From: JAFAGX01 sp035623335
GTDB taxonomy: Bacteria > Acidobacteriota > Terriglobia > Terriglobales > Acidobacteriaceae
DNA length: 64,000 bases
NCBI GenBank assembly: GCA_035623335.1
Contig: DASPTQ010000289.1
Location: forward strand, 8,759 to 72,758
Direction of reading: 5' to 3'
Shown: positions 23,463 to 32,959 of the stretch, one piece after another
Position numbering within the stretch: the stretch's first letter is position 1
Layout of the letters: each line of letters begins with the position of its first letter
Notes under the pieces: generated by a model
Databases searched by the model: none
The model's input: the letters and a program-made list of their open reading frames with translations, nothing else
Told to the model about the DNA's origin: nothing
Translations under genes and position numbers: made by a program

Positions 23463-25205
23463 CTAAGGGGCTGATGGAGCGCGGTAGCCGGCGCCACGCA
23501 GCACTTTGCCGGGCTTTGACCCGGTCATTTTCTCTTGGTCGATGACCGGGACGCCATTGACCAGAACGTACTCCATGCCTTCGGAGAACTGGTTGGGATG
23601 GTCGAAGGTCGCCAGATCGCGGATGGTGGCGGGATCAAAGATCACGACGTCCGCCCACATCCCCGCCTTCAGCACTCCCCGGTCGGTAAAACGCATGCGT
23701 TCGGCGGGCAGGGCGGAAAACTTGCGGATGGCATCTTCCAGGCTGAGCCTATGCTCTTCCCGGACGTATTTTCGCAAGATGCGGGGAAAGGTGCCGTAAG
23801 CGCGAGGATGGGGATGCTCCTGGCCCAAAATTCCTTCCGGCGACGTGCCTGAAGAATCGTTGTCCACCGACACCCATGGTTGCTGAAGGGCGAGCACAAC
23901 ATCAGGTTCCGACATGCCGAAAACCGCGACACCGGTGAATGCCTGGTCTTCGATCAAAAGATCAAACAGGGCGTCCATCGGATCTTTGTTCCAAATCTTC
24001 GCTACCTCCGCCAACGACTTTCCTTCCAGGGGCAGGAGCTTTTGATTCTGAACCACCCCAATCAGTACGGACTCAGGACCGGTAATTTCATCCCATTCGT
24101 TGTCCCAATCTGCCGCCGGCTGCATCATCTCTTTGCGGATGCGGGCCCGCATCGCGGGATCGCGCAAGCGCTCGATCAATTTGGCATTACCGCCATCGTG
24201 AGCCCATGGTGGAACAAACGCCGAGAGGTCATTGAACCAGGCGGTATAGGCGTAGGTGTCGGCTGTGATATCGATGCCTTGCGCACGCGCCCGATCAATT
24301 TTTTCGACGACCTCCCCCATGCGTCCGTAGTTCTTTTTGCCCGCCACTTTGATATGCCAAATCTCAATCGGAATCTGCGCTTCTCGCCCGATGCGCAGGG
24401 CTTCATCGATGGCCGGCAGCACTTGATCACTCTCGTTCCGCATGTGTGTGGCGTAGATTCCCCCGAATCGGGACGCCTCCTTGGCTAGCGCGATCAGCTC
24501 TTCGGTTTTGGCATAGGGAGCCGGGGGGTATTCGAGCGAGGTCGAAACACCCACAACTCCGTCTAGCATGGCCTGCCGTACCAGTTCCCTCATGGCTTCG
24601 AGTTCGCCCGCAGTGGGCTGCTTGTCCGCGTCTCCCAACACCATGCGGCGGACCTGCGTCGCACCTACATAACTGGCCAGATTGATGCCGATGCCCTGTT
24701 TTTCCAAGCGAGCGAAGTATTGCCTGAAGCTTCGCCAGTCCGGATTGATGTGGTAGTGCTCGTAGCTCGCTTTATCCCAGGCGATGATGGCGTCGTTCAG
24801 GGGGGCGGCCGAAGTACCTTCCCCGGTAACTTCGGTCGTAACGCCCTGATAGATCTTAGACGGCAGGCGAGGATCTACCAGAATCGTCAGTTCTGATTGT
24901 CCCAGCATGTCAATAAAGCCGGGAGCCACAACCTTGGCTTGCGCATCGATGGTTCGGCTCCGCGACGCCTCGGAGAGATTGCCGATTACGGAGATTTTGC
25001 CGGCACGGATTCCGATGTCTCCCGAATACCAGGGGGAACCCGTGCCGTCGATGATGTGGCCGTTGGTGATGACAAGATCGAAACCTTGGGCCCGCAGACA
25101 GGGAGTGAGCGGCACAAAAAGAAGCAGCGCGAGGACTCGGAGAATCTGTTCGCCGAATGCCGCGGGACTGGGAATCCCAGGACTCGCCAACCTGGCCGGT
25201 TTCAA
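23463..25205 (-). CDS. N-acyl-D-amino-acid deacylase-like amidohydrolase, exported
   Basis: A 580-residue amidohydrolase-superfamily protein with a signal peptide (LRVLALLLFVPLTPCLRAQ). N- and C-terminal composite beta-sandwich parts are recognisable (DLVITNGHIIDGTGSPWYSG; RGVLKAGMWADVVIFDPATI). Central metal-site segments include GGIYATHMRNES, PIEIWHIK and TADTYAYTAWFND. D-aminoacylases normally have GFIDxHxH and a Cys ligand. Here the first motif is GFIDMLGQSE and the Cys position reads VTGEGTS, so the first metal pair is not the canonical one. It probably hydrolyses an N-acyl amino acid or related amide in the periplasm. Overlaps the APC permease gene by 4 bases. Confidence 0.8.
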   Translation of the reverse strand: MKPARLASPGIPSPAAFGEQILRVLALLLFVPLTPCLRAQGFDLVITNGHIIDGTGSPWYSGDIGIRAGKISVIGNLSEASRSRTIDAQAKVVAPGFIDMLGQSELTILVDPRLPSKIYQGVTTEVTGEGTSAAPLNDAIIAWDKASYEHYHINPDWRSFRQYFARLEKQGIGINLASYVGATQVRRMVLGDADKQPTAGELEAMRELVRQAMLDGVVGVSTSLEYPPAPYAKTEELIALAKEASRFGGIYATHMRNESDQVLPAIDEALRIGREAQIPIEIWHIKVAGKKNYGRMGEVVEKIDRARAQGIDITADTYAYTAWFNDLSAFVPPWAHDGGNAKLIERLRDPAMRARIRKEMMQPAADWDNEWDEITGPESVLIGVVQNQKLLPLEGKSLAEVAKIWNKDPMDALFDLLIEDQAFTGVAVFGMSEPDVVLALQQPWVSVDNDSSGTSPEGILGQEHPHPRAYGTFPRILRKYVREEHRLSLEDAIRKFSALPAERMRFTDRGVLKAGMWADVVIFDPATIRDLATFDHPNQFSEGMEYVLVNGVPVIDQEKMTGSKPGKVLRGAGYRAPSAP

Positions 25206-26551
25206 TTGGTGGCCTCCCCGGAAAGGGCTCGATCAGCCGGTCTCGAACGTCGTATAGCAATCCCCAGTAAGATCCAGAATCCGAGAGCCAACCATTCGTA
25301 TCGCGAAAAGTGCCCGGGAACAAAGGGAACGACCTTCATCAATAGCATCAGCAGCCCCATGACGGCACCCAGCATCGCGACCGACCGTTGGCTTGGGGAG
25401 GGGCGCATCTTATAGTAAGCGGCACAAGCAGCCAGCCAGCCCGCAGCCGAAGCTACCGAACCGACCTCGGTCACCGGCACCAGGATGGCATCTCCCAAAA
25501 ACATGCAGGCGGCGGTGGCAATCCCTACCCAGATCACGGCGCGGGAGGGAGTTTGATTGCGAGCATGAATGCGCGCCAAGGTTTGGTCGACCATCCCCCG
25601 TCGCGCCATGGCAAACAAGAGTCGAGTGGACGCCACGAAATTTCCGTTGAAACACTTCACCAGGGAAAGTAGGGCGGCGCTAAGAATGGCACTCACAATC
25701 CAGCGCGAACCGACCGCCTGCTCAAAGGCAACCGCTGTCATGAACTTTTGCTGGGTAAGCTGCCTCCAGGGGGCCACGTACCCTACAGCCGCGATAACAA
25801 TCGTGTAGAACAAAATTCCGACCGCAATTGCTGTCGCCATGGCTTTCGAGAATCCACGGGCATCAAAGTCAGGGCTCGCCTCTTCCACCCCTTTCACTGC
25901 CGATTCGTAGCCGGTCATAAAATAGGGAACGATCTGCATGACCAGCAGGATGGATATGAACCGACCATGCGTAAACAAGGGGGGGAAATTACTGATCGAA
26001 CCCTTACTGACGCCGACCCCCACAAAAATGACAAACAGGGCCAAAGTTCCAAAGGCGGTCCAGTTCTGAAAGCTGGCACTCGAGCGAATACCTTGATAAT
26101 TCAAGAGCGTGAGAAGTGCTACCAGGCCCAGTCCGATCAGCAAATGGGGTAAATAGACAGGTCGGTCTGCAATCCGGTACAGTTCGAACGAGTCGAGGGC
26201 GGGGAAAATGTAACTTGCGATCTTGCCCACCGCCACCGCCTCCCAGGGACAGACGATGAAATACGACAATACCATCATCCAGCCCGTGACGAAGCTCACG
26301 TATTGGGGAAAAACCTTAGCCGTGTAGGCCACTTCCCCGGCGGCATCGGGGATCGCTCGGACCAGCTGCCCGTAGACATAGGCCACGGGAAACAGCAATG
26401 TGCCCCCAATCGCGAATCCGAGAATGGCCCCGAGTACGCCACCACGCAGTAGCCAGTCGTCCATCACCACCAGCCACCCTACCCCCACCATCGTGCCCCA
26501 ACCGAGGGTGAAGTAATCGACCCCGCGGAGTTTGCGCGCCAGAGTAGTCAT
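25202..26551 (-). CDS. APC-superfamily amino-acid permease
   Basis: A 449-residue inner-membrane protein with about 12 membrane segments. TM1 carries the broken-helix substrate motif (YFTLGWGTMVGVGWLVVMDD) typical of amino-acid/cation symporters or exchangers. Other segments include ILLVMQIVPYFMTGYESAVK with the E of the conserved TM6 region, and LGLVALLTLLNYQGI. Located between agmatinase (8 bases upstream) and the deacylase (4-base overlap), it is likely to import an amino acid or amine handled by those enzymes. Confidence 0.85.
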   Translation of the reverse strand: MTTLARKLRGVDYFTLGWGTMVGVGWLVVMDDWLLRGGVLGAILGFAIGGTLLFPVAYVYGQLVRAIPDAAGEVAYTAKVFPQYVSFVTGWMMVLSYFIVCPWEAVAVGKIASYIFPALDSFELYRIADRPVYLPHLLIGLGLVALLTLLNYQGIRSSASFQNWTAFGTLALFVIFVGVGVSKGSISNFPPLFTHGRFISILLVMQIVPYFMTGYESAVKGVEEASPDFDARGFSKAMATAIAVGILFYTIVIAAVGYVAPWRQLTQQKFMTAVAFEQAVGSRWIVSAILSAALLSLVKCFNGNFVASTRLLFAMARRGMVDQTLARIHARNQTPSRAVIWVGIATAACMFLGDAILVPVTEVGSVASAAGWLAACAAYYKMRPSPSQRSVAMLGAVMGLLMLLMKVVPFVPGHFSRYEWLALGFWILLGIAIRRSRPADRALSGEATN

Positions 26552-26559
26552 CGGTTTGG

Positions 26560-27528
26560 TCAGAACAAGCAGAGCAGTTCGAAAAGCAGGTTGGCCGCTA
26601 ACAGGGATGTGATCTCCCCGTTGTCATAGGGGGGCGATACTTCAACCAGGTCACAACCCACCAAATTCAGACCCGCAAAGCTGCGCACCAGATCGAGGAT
26701 CTGGGCGCTCGAGAGACCACCCACCTGGGGTGTGCCGGTGCCGGGGGCAAAGGCGGGATCGACGACGTCGATATCCAAGGTGAGATAGACGGGAAGGTTC
26801 CGCAATCTCTTGGCGAACCGTTGGATCGGCTTTACCCCGTGCTGATGGAATTGTTCGGCGGTGACCATCTGAATGCGGTGTTTTCGGGCAAACTCGAAAT
26901 CCTTGTCCGAATACACTTGCCCGCGCAGGCCTACCTGCAGCCCACAGCCTTTCGCGATCAGCCCCTCTTCTACGGCGTACTTTACGGGTGTGCCGTGCGA
27001 GTGCGGACTACCAAAGTAGCCGCCCCAGGTGTCTCCGTGGGCATCCAGCTGAACGAAGCCGACCGGTCCGTAGTACCGATGAACGGCCCGAAGAATGGGC
27101 AACAGAATGGAATGATCCCCGCCGACAGACACGGGGTGTGCCTTGGCCCGGAGAACTTCGCCGAGCTGTGCGGTGATCCGTCCATAGGTATCCTCGATCG
27201 AAAGCGGGTTAATCGATAGATCGCCACAATCGGCGATACGCCATTTGCGAAAGGGGTTCACCTTGAGAACCGGGTTCCAGGGCCGGATCATCGCCGACTG
27301 GACTCGAATGTGTCGCGGACCAAAACGGGCTCCGGGACGATAGGTCGTGCCCCCATCGAAGGGGATCCCCAGGATGGCAATGTCCAGTTCCTCCGCCCGG
27401 GGAATGTGGGGGAGCCGCATGAAGGTAGGTACGCCAGAGAAACGTGGCAGGACCAGCGCATCGACGGGTTCCGGGTGAGGGTTGGCGCTCTTCTTTGCTT
27501 TCATCGGGTGCCGCGCATTATAAAGCAT
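26560..27528 (-). CDS. speB: Agmatinase / ureohydrolase
   Basis: A 322-residue binuclear manganese hydrolase of the arginase/agmatinase family. The metal ligands are visible: H in SVGGDHSILL, DAHGDT, and DIDVVDPAFAPGTGTP. SPHSHGTPVKYA and QVGLRGQVYS are typical of the agmatinase branch. The reaction is agmatine to putrescine plus urea, in the cytoplasm. Possible starts are 27543, 27528 and 27504. 27528 is chosen because AAGG lies 5 bases upstream; the last (MKAKKSANP) lacks a clear SD. First gene of the operon with the permease and deacylase. Confidence 0.85.
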   Translation of the reverse strand: MLYNARHPMKAKKSANPHPEPVDALVLPRFSGVPTFMRLPHIPRAEELDIAILGIPFDGGTTYRPGARFGPRHIRVQSAMIRPWNPVLKVNPFRKWRIADCGDLSINPLSIEDTYGRITAQLGEVLRAKAHPVSVGGDHSILLPILRAVHRYYGPVGFVQLDAHGDTWGGYFGSPHSHGTPVKYAVEEGLIAKGCGLQVGLRGQVYSDKDFEFARKHRIQMVTAEQFHQHGVKPIQRFAKRLRNLPVYLTLDIDVVDPAFAPGTGTPQVGGLSSAQILDLVRSFAGLNLVGCDLVEVSPPYDNGEITSLLAANLLFELLCLF

Positions 27529-27608
27529 TTGCCTTCGCGCCATGCCACCAAGGCAAGACTGGCGAATGTGCTATGTTTTATTTTCCCAATCCTTGAAGCG
27601 AGGCTTGC

Positions 27609-28421
27609 ATGCCGCGATACGAATACCGCGTTCTCAACCCCAGCCCGGCGGCTGAGAAGGCTTTTTTGGAGTGGATCGATCGGCTGGATCAGGAGTTCAA
27701 GAACCGTGATCCCGAACATCGCAGCCAAGTGGTGCGAAACGCGCTCTATGAGCTTTATCTCGGACATCGCTATCAGGCACCGGAGGCGAGCCTGCCCTTG
27801 GCCGACCAGGTTCTGGTGCACTCGTTCGATCCGCGTAATGCGACCCTTGAACCGGAGTACTACGGCGATGTGGATCCGGCGAAGTACGCGGAGCGCAAGC
27901 CGCTCCTCTGGTTCTGGATGATGTTCGATCGCTCCCCGGCCGGCCTGAACCACTGGCTGGGATTCCAGATTAGGGCGATGCTGGCCCGCCATGTTTTCAA
28001 GCACTGCGGACGCAATGTGAAGATCTTCCACGGCGTCGAGGTATCGTTTGGCTACAACCTGACGGTCGAAGACAACTGCACGATTCACAAGTATGTACTG
28101 CTCGATGATCGCGGCGAGATCATCATCCATGCAGGAACTTCGATCTCCGACTACGCCAATGTCTATTCCCATGCCCACGACCTCAACGACGGCATGATCG
28201 TCAACAACCAGAAAACCGAGATTGGGCCGATGGCTCGCATTACCTATCACGCCACGGTTCTCAGTGGAGTCAGAGTCGGCGAGCACGGGATGGTGGGTTC
28301 GATGGGCGTCGTGTCGAAGGATGTCCAACCCTTCCACGTGGTTGCCGGCATTCCCGCCAAGCCCGTCAAGGTCAAGCCGATTGCACCGAAAGAACTGCAG
28401 AGGGCCTTCGAAAAACGATAA
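27609..28421 (+). CDS. Left-handed beta-helix (hexapeptide) acyltransferase
   Basis: A 270-residue protein. Its C-terminal two thirds show imperfect hexapeptide repeats ([LIV]-G-x4-type turns): CGRNVKIFHGVEVSFGYNLT, VEDNCTIHKYVLLDDRGEI, IHAGTSISDYANVYSHAHDL, VLSGVRVGEHGMVGSMGVVS. The end IPAKPVKVKP matches maltose/galactoside O-acetyltransferase-type (LbH_MAT) enzymes. The N-terminal about 110 residues are mostly helical and unassigned. The acyl acceptor is unknown. GAGG lies 5 bases before the ATG. It is divergent from the agmatinase operon. Confidence 0.85.
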   Translation: MPRYEYRVLNPSPAAEKAFLEWIDRLDQEFKNRDPEHRSQVVRNALYELYLGHRYQAPEASLPLADQVLVHSFDPRNATLEPEYYGDVDPAKYAERKPLLWFWMMFDRSPAGLNHWLGFQIRAMLARHVFKHCGRNVKIFHGVEVSFGYNLTVEDNCTIHKYVLLDDRGEIIIHAGTSISDYANVYSHAHDLNDGMIVNNQKTEIGPMARITYHATVLSGVRVGEHGMVGSMGVVSKDVQPFHVVAGIPAKPVKVKPIAPKELQRAFEKR

Positions 28422-28644
28422 AACCTTGGTCGTCCGATTCCCGGCGAGGCAGAAATGACGTCCACAACGGCAACGGTGCTATGGCCAAGCGGGGAGCGGC
28501 AAGCAAGTGGAATGTCTTTGAGACGCGCTCTGAGCGCGGGAACGCTTGCGCGCCAAGCCCGCGGCCTTGCCTGCCTTCGGGATGCAGGGGCGGACCTCGG
28601 AGTTTTCCGGCCTTTGCGTGTTAGTATCAGACTCGGCTTCCCCA

Positions 28645-29331
28645 ATGACCCTTGACCTCGTCAATAAGTTGTTCGGACTCATCGCGTTTCTGTTTGCCAT
28701 CAGTGTGCACGAATCGGCACATGCCTGGACGGCCAATCGTTGCGGCGACCCCACGGCTCGCATGTTGGGGCGAATCACTCTGAATCCCATCAAGCATATC
28801 GATGTTATTGGCACCGTGGTGGTGCCGCTGATTGCCTTTCTGAGTGGACTTCCGATGATCGGCTGGGCCAAGCCCACGCCGGTTGATCCGCGCAATTTCA
28901 AAAACCCGCTCCTCGATGATGTTTTGACGGCCGTGGCCGGTCCGATTAGCAACTTCATCGTAGCCGCCGTTGCCACTTTGCTGCTGGCGGCCATCGGTCT
29001 GACCTCCGCTAGCGGCCGGAACATCATCGGGGAATTGATGTATGGCCTTCCCGTCGGCAATTCGCCCCTGGTCCCGGCCAGTTTTCTGCTGTACGCCTTC
29101 CTCGAGATCAACGTGCTGCTGGCGGTTTTCAATTTGATTCCGGTTCCACCCCTCGACGGGAGTCATGTGCTGCGCCATTTCCTCTCGGACGACGTGCGGC
29201 GGGTGTACGACACCGTGGGTGTCTTTGGGCTGATGGCGCTGGTGTTTTTCGCGCCCCACCTTCTGATGGCGCTCATCCGCCCGGTTTTGAACGTCTATAT
29301 CTGGGTCATGGCGATCTTGATGAGAATCTGA
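28645..29331 (+). CDS. Site-2 protease family (M50-like) membrane metallopeptidase
   Basis: A 228-residue membrane protein. The zinc site HESAH (SVHESAHAWTA, HExxH) is in the first membrane segment. The second conserved motif IPVPPLDGSHVLRHF (NPDG-like) comes near residue 165 with the preceding AVFNL. GRITLNPIKHIDVIGTVVVP and the PISNFIVA segment are typical of the M50B subgroup. These proteases cut inside the membrane. The start at 28645 is preferred to an upstream ATG at 28546. The stop TGA overlaps the trpS start (TGATG). Confidence 0.88.
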   Translation: MTLDLVNKLFGLIAFLFAISVHESAHAWTANRCGDPTARMLGRITLNPIKHIDVIGTVVVPLIAFLSGLPMIGWAKPTPVDPRNFKNPLLDDVLTAVAGPISNFIVAAVATLLLAAIGLTSASGRNIIGELMYGLPVGNSPLVPASFLLYAFLEINVLLAVFNLIPVPPLDGSHVLRHFLSDDVRRVYDTVGVFGLMALVFFAPHLLMALIRPVLNVYIWVMAILMRI

Positions 29332-30365
29332 TGCCCCCTCGAACCCACTCGCAAAGACGCGTCCTCAGCGGCATGCGTCCCACCGGCAAACTGCACCTGG
29401 GCAATTTTGTCGGCGCGCTCGACAACTGGGTGCGCATGCAAGATCAATATCAATGCTTTTTTTTCGTGGCCGATTGGCATGCACTGACCACCGATTACGC
29501 CGATACCGCGGGGATCCAGCAGAACTCGATCGAGAGCGTGCTCGATTGGCTGGCGGCGGGGCTGGATCCTGGGCGTTCCACCCTGTTCATACAGTCGCAC
29601 GTGCCGCAACATGCGGAGCTGCACTTGCTGTTTTCCATGATCACCCCGCTCGGCTGGCTCGAGCGCGTACCTACCTACAAGGAGCAGCGGGAGAACATTA
29701 CCGAAAAAGACCTGGGGACCTATGGGTTTCTCGGCTATCCCGTGCTGCAAGCCGCCGACATTCTGATTTACAGAGCGGATTTTGTTCCCGTCGGCGAAGA
29801 CCAGGTACCGCACGTGGAGCTGACCCGGGAGATTGCGCGGCGCTTCAACCAGTTTTACACTCCGGCGGGCAAGCCGGTGTTTCCCGAACCGCAGCCTCTG
29901 TTAACCCCTGCCGCCAAACTCCCCGGAACCGACGGCCGCAAGATGTCGAAGTCCTATGGCAACACCATCCTGCTGACGGATCCTGAGCCGGTGGTGAGGC
30001 AGAAGCTCAAAACCATGGTCACCGACCCAGCTCGTGTTCGCCGCTCCGATCCCGGCAACCCGGATCTATGCCCGGTTGGCGACTTGCACAAGATTGTCAG
30101 CCCCGCTGCCGCCATGGCTAAAGTCGAGGCGGGCTGCCGCTCGGCGGGCATCGGATGCATCGAATGCAAGGGCTGGGCTGCCGACGCGCTGGTAGGAATC
30201 TTGAATCCTATGCAGGAGCGTCGCAAGAAATACGAGGAGAAACCGCGCCTGGCATGGGATATTCTGGAAGAGGGTTCAGAGCGGGCAAGAAAGGTGGCGG
30301 CGACAACCATGGAAGAGGTACGCGAGTCCATGCACATGTCCCCGCACTATGAAGCCTTACCCTAA
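29331..30365 (+). CDS. trpS: Tryptophanyl-tRNA synthetase
   Basis: A 344-residue class I synthetase charging tRNA-Trp. The HIGH-like motif is TGKLHLGNFVG (17-27) and the KMSKS motif is DGRKMSKSYGN (near 200). LGYPVLQAADILIY and VGEDQVPHVELTREIARRFN are highly conserved in TrpRS. Length is normal. Translationally coupled to the M50 peptidase gene and followed within 20 bases by scpA. Confidence 0.95.
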   Translation: MPPRTHSQRRVLSGMRPTGKLHLGNFVGALDNWVRMQDQYQCFFFVADWHALTTDYADTAGIQQNSIESVLDWLAAGLDPGRSTLFIQSHVPQHAELHLLFSMITPLGWLERVPTYKEQRENITEKDLGTYGFLGYPVLQAADILIYRADFVPVGEDQVPHVELTREIARRFNQFYTPAGKPVFPEPQPLLTPAAKLPGTDGRKMSKSYGNTILLTDPEPVVRQKLKTMVTDPARVRRSDPGNPDLCPVGDLHKIVSPAAAMAKVEAGCRSAGIGCIECKGWAADALVGILNPMQERRKKYEEKPRLAWDILEEGSERARKVAATTMEEVRESMHMSPHYEALP

Positions 30366-30383
30366 TTGGAGGCGGTAAAACCA

Positions 30384-31268
30384 GTGAACGCGGATCCCAG
30401 TCCGAGGACTCACGAAAACACAGCCAGGCTTGCCGACAGCCCTGCCGCCGTCACCAGCGCTCGCGCGGAGACCGGCAGCCCGGAGAGGCCGGACAGCGAT
30501 TTTCCCTTCGCTGTCACGGTGGGAAGCGTCTACGAGGGCCCGCTCGACCTGCTGCTTGACCTGATTCGCAAGCAGGATATCGATATCTACGACATTCCGA
30601 TCGCCAAGATAACAGCCCAGTACCTGGCGTACGTCGAACGGTTGCGCCAACTGGACGTCAATGTCGCAGCCGAGTTCATTTACATGGCGGCGGTGCTGAT
30701 CCACATCAAATCGAAGATGCTCTTACCTCGCGACCCGGTTCAAGCCTCGGAGGAGCAAGAAGATCCACGCCGGGAACTGGTGAACCGGCTGATCGAGCAT
30801 GAAAAGTTCAAGTCTGCGGCACAGATGCTTCTGCAAAAACAGCAGATCGAAGACGCCGTGCGGTCCAACCCCACACTCAAGGATTTTCGCGAGGCCGCCG
30901 ACGCCGAGCCCAGGATTGCCGTCGATGTCATCGACCTGGTCAGGACGTTTCAGCAGGTTCTCGATCGCGTGCGCAACCGGCCGATTGTCCAGGTGGATGA
31001 AGAGCAGGTGACCGTTGGCCAGATGATCGACTATTGGCAAAGACGGCTGGCAATCGAAGATCGTCCCGTCCGGTTGAAGCAGTTGTTGCGCAACGTTCAA
31101 TCGCCGCAGATGCTGGTATGCATGTTTCTCGCGTTGCTGGAGTTGGTGCGCCTGCAGGCCATTCAGTTGCGGCAGGAGCGTCTCTTTGGCGAGATTCTGA
31201 TCCGTAAGCACGTAGGATTTGCCTCCCTCAATGGAGAACCGGCAGCCGTAAGGGACGATTGGAAGTAG
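30384..31268 (+). CDS. scpA: Segregation and condensation protein A
   Basis: A kleisin of 294 residues that bridges SMC heads in chromosome condensation. It shows the conserved start FPFAVTVGSVYEGPLDLLLD, with LIRKQDIDIYDIPIAKITAQYL, then AAEFIYMAAVLIHIKSKMLLP. The C-terminal winged helix is VCMFLALLELVRLQAIQLRQ. An N-terminal about 45-residue extension precedes the core. GTG at 30384 is chosen, with GGAGG 11 bases upstream; a TTG at 30366 is in frame but overlaps that SD. Followed by scpB. Confidence 0.92.
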   Translation: MNADPSPRTHENTARLADSPAAVTSARAETGSPERPDSDFPFAVTVGSVYEGPLDLLLDLIRKQDIDIYDIPIAKITAQYLAYVERLRQLDVNVAAEFIYMAAVLIHIKSKMLLPRDPVQASEEQEDPRRELVNRLIEHEKFKSAAQMLLQKQQIEDAVRSNPTLKDFREAADAEPRIAVDVIDLVRTFQQVLDRVRNRPIVQVDEEQVTVGQMIDYWQRRLAIEDRPVRLKQLLRNVQSPQMLVCMFLALLELVRLQAIQLRQERLFGEILIRKHVGFASLNGEPAAVRDDWK

Positions 31269-31357
31269 CACCAAACCACCGACCCTTCGAATCGGCTTGA
31301 CTTCTCCGAAGCCCCGAGTCAAGCCGTGCGCAGGGATCAAAGAATGAAATCGGACCC

Positions 31358-32092
31358 ATGAGCCTAAAAGCCAAACTCGAAGCCATCATCTACGCGGCGG
31401 AAACGCCGATTACGCTCGACCACATGCTGCAATTGATCAAGACGCCCTCTCTCACTGAGGGCGCGGCCAAGGACGCCGAGGTGCGGTCGCAAGTGCGGGC
31501 GGCACTCGAGGAACTGACCCGCGATTACAGCTCTCCCGATCACGGGATCGAAGTCCGGCAGCTCGCCGGCGGCTATCGGATGTCTACCAAACCTGAACAG
31601 CACGACGTCGTGAGCGCTTTCGCCAAGAGCTTGAAGCCCCCGATTCGGCTGTCCTTGCCTGCGCTTGAGACCCTCGCCGTCATTGCCTATAAGCAACCGG
31701 TCACCGTGCCGGAAATCAGCGAGATTCGCGGCGTGGACTCTAGCGGTGTCATCGCCACGCTGCTCGATCGCAAGTTGATCGCCCCGGCGGGCCGAAAAGC
31801 CGTCATTGGCCGGCCCATTCTGTACAAGACCACCAAGGAATTCCTGCTGCGTTTCGGTCTCAACGATGTCAGCGAACTCCCCAGCATGGAGGAGTTCGAA
31901 AAACTGGTGGCGGAATCTTTCGAGAGCGAGCTGCCTCTCGGTACGAAGTTGGAGGCCACGGGTGCGGGACCTGATTCGGGGCCGAGCGAACTGATCTCGC
32001 CTCCGGCGGATCTTTCGGCGGCACTTCGGGGCGCGGGCGAAGAGGTCCCGGCTGCAGAGCCAATGGCGGGAGAGGACGACTCTGCGGCGTGA
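31358..32092 (+). CDS. scpB: Segregation and condensation protein B
   Basis: A 244-residue two-winged-helix partner of ScpA/SMC. It has LKAKLEAIIYAAETPITLDH at the start, GGYRMSTKPEQHDVVSAFAK, PALETLAVIAYKQPVTVPEI, and IRGVDSSGVIATLLDRKLIA. The C-terminal about 55 residues are a low-complexity Ala/Gly/Glu tail. It sits in the order scpA-scpB-rluB, which is common in bacteria. Confidence 0.93.
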   Translation: MSLKAKLEAIIYAAETPITLDHMLQLIKTPSLTEGAAKDAEVRSQVRAALEELTRDYSSPDHGIEVRQLAGGYRMSTKPEQHDVVSAFAKSLKPPIRLSLPALETLAVIAYKQPVTVPEISEIRGVDSSGVIATLLDRKLIAPAGRKAVIGRPILYKTTKEFLLRFGLNDVSELPSMEEFEKLVAESFESELPLGTKLEATGAGPDSGPSELISPPADLSAALRGAGEEVPAAEPMAGEDDSAA

Positions 32093-32131
32093 ACCTGGCT
32101 TTAATCTTGTCGCGCGTGCCGGACGATCCCC

Positions 32132-32863
32132 ATGCCTGCTGAGCGTCTGCAGAAAATCATTGCGGGTGCCGGGTTGGCCTCCCGCCGCGGTGCGGAAGAG
32201 CTGATCCGGAACGGACTGGTTACGGTCAATGGCCAGAAGATAACGGAACTGGGCAGCAAGGCCGATCCCGCCCGGGATCACATTCGCGTAAAAGGCAAAC
32301 TGCTGCACGGGCCCGAGCGCCGGGTTTACCTTCTGATGAATAAGCCGAAGGGATGTGTCACCACCCTGCGCGATCCCGAGAATCGCCCCACCGTCATCGA
32401 TCTCTTGCCCCGAGTGGGCGCCCGCGTGTACCCGGTTGGGCGCCTCGATTACGCGAGCGAAGGCTTGCTCGTGCTGACCAACGATGGTGAACTGGCGAGC
32501 CGCCTGATGAAGGCCGGTTCGCTTCTGCCCAAGACCTATCTGGTGAAGGTAGCCGGTTCGCCCACCGCAACCGGACTGGTGAGGTTGCGCGAGGGCATTT
32601 CGATTCCTTCCGAGCGCGGCAAGCGGGTCAAGACCGCCCCGGCCAAGATTCGTCTTCTTCACCCCGCCGCCAACCCATGGTTTGAAGTGACGCTGATCGA
32701 GGGCAAGAACCGCCAAATCCGGCGTATGTTCGAAGAGATCGGCCATCACGTGGAAAAGATCAAGCGGGTACGCTATGGCCCTCTCGCACTCGATGTAGAT
32801 CCGGGAAAATTCCGCTATCTCACACCCCAAGAAGTGGCCCGACTGAAGTCCGCTGCCAAGTAA
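32132..32863 (+). CDS. rluB: 23S rRNA pseudouridine synthase, RluB/RsuA family
   Basis: A 243-residue enzyme. An N-terminal S4 RNA-binding domain (ERLQKIIAGAGLASRRGAEE, LIRNGLVTVNGQKITELGSK) is followed by the synthase domain. The catalytic Asp is in GRLDYASEGLLVLTNDGEL, and the typical C-terminal segment is EGKNRQIRRMFEEIGHHVEK. In this family the target is 23S rRNA uridine 2605 (RluB) or 16S U516 (RsuA). The position after scpAB favours RluB. Confidence 0.9.
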   Translation: MPAERLQKIIAGAGLASRRGAEELIRNGLVTVNGQKITELGSKADPARDHIRVKGKLLHGPERRVYLLMNKPKGCVTTLRDPENRPTVIDLLPRVGARVYPVGRLDYASEGLLVLTNDGELASRLMKAGSLLPKTYLVKVAGSPTATGLVRLREGISIPSERGKRVKTAPAKIRLLHPAANPWFEVTLIEGKNRQIRRMFEEIGHHVEKIKRVRYGPLALDVDPGKFRYLTPQEVARLKSAAK

Positions 32864-32959
32864 GCTTCCGCAACATCGAAGCGCCCACAAGACCGGGTTC
32901 GTGACCCAGAGCAGGTCACGTGACACCGTGGGTGAGGCATGGTAAAGATGAGTTAGTTG

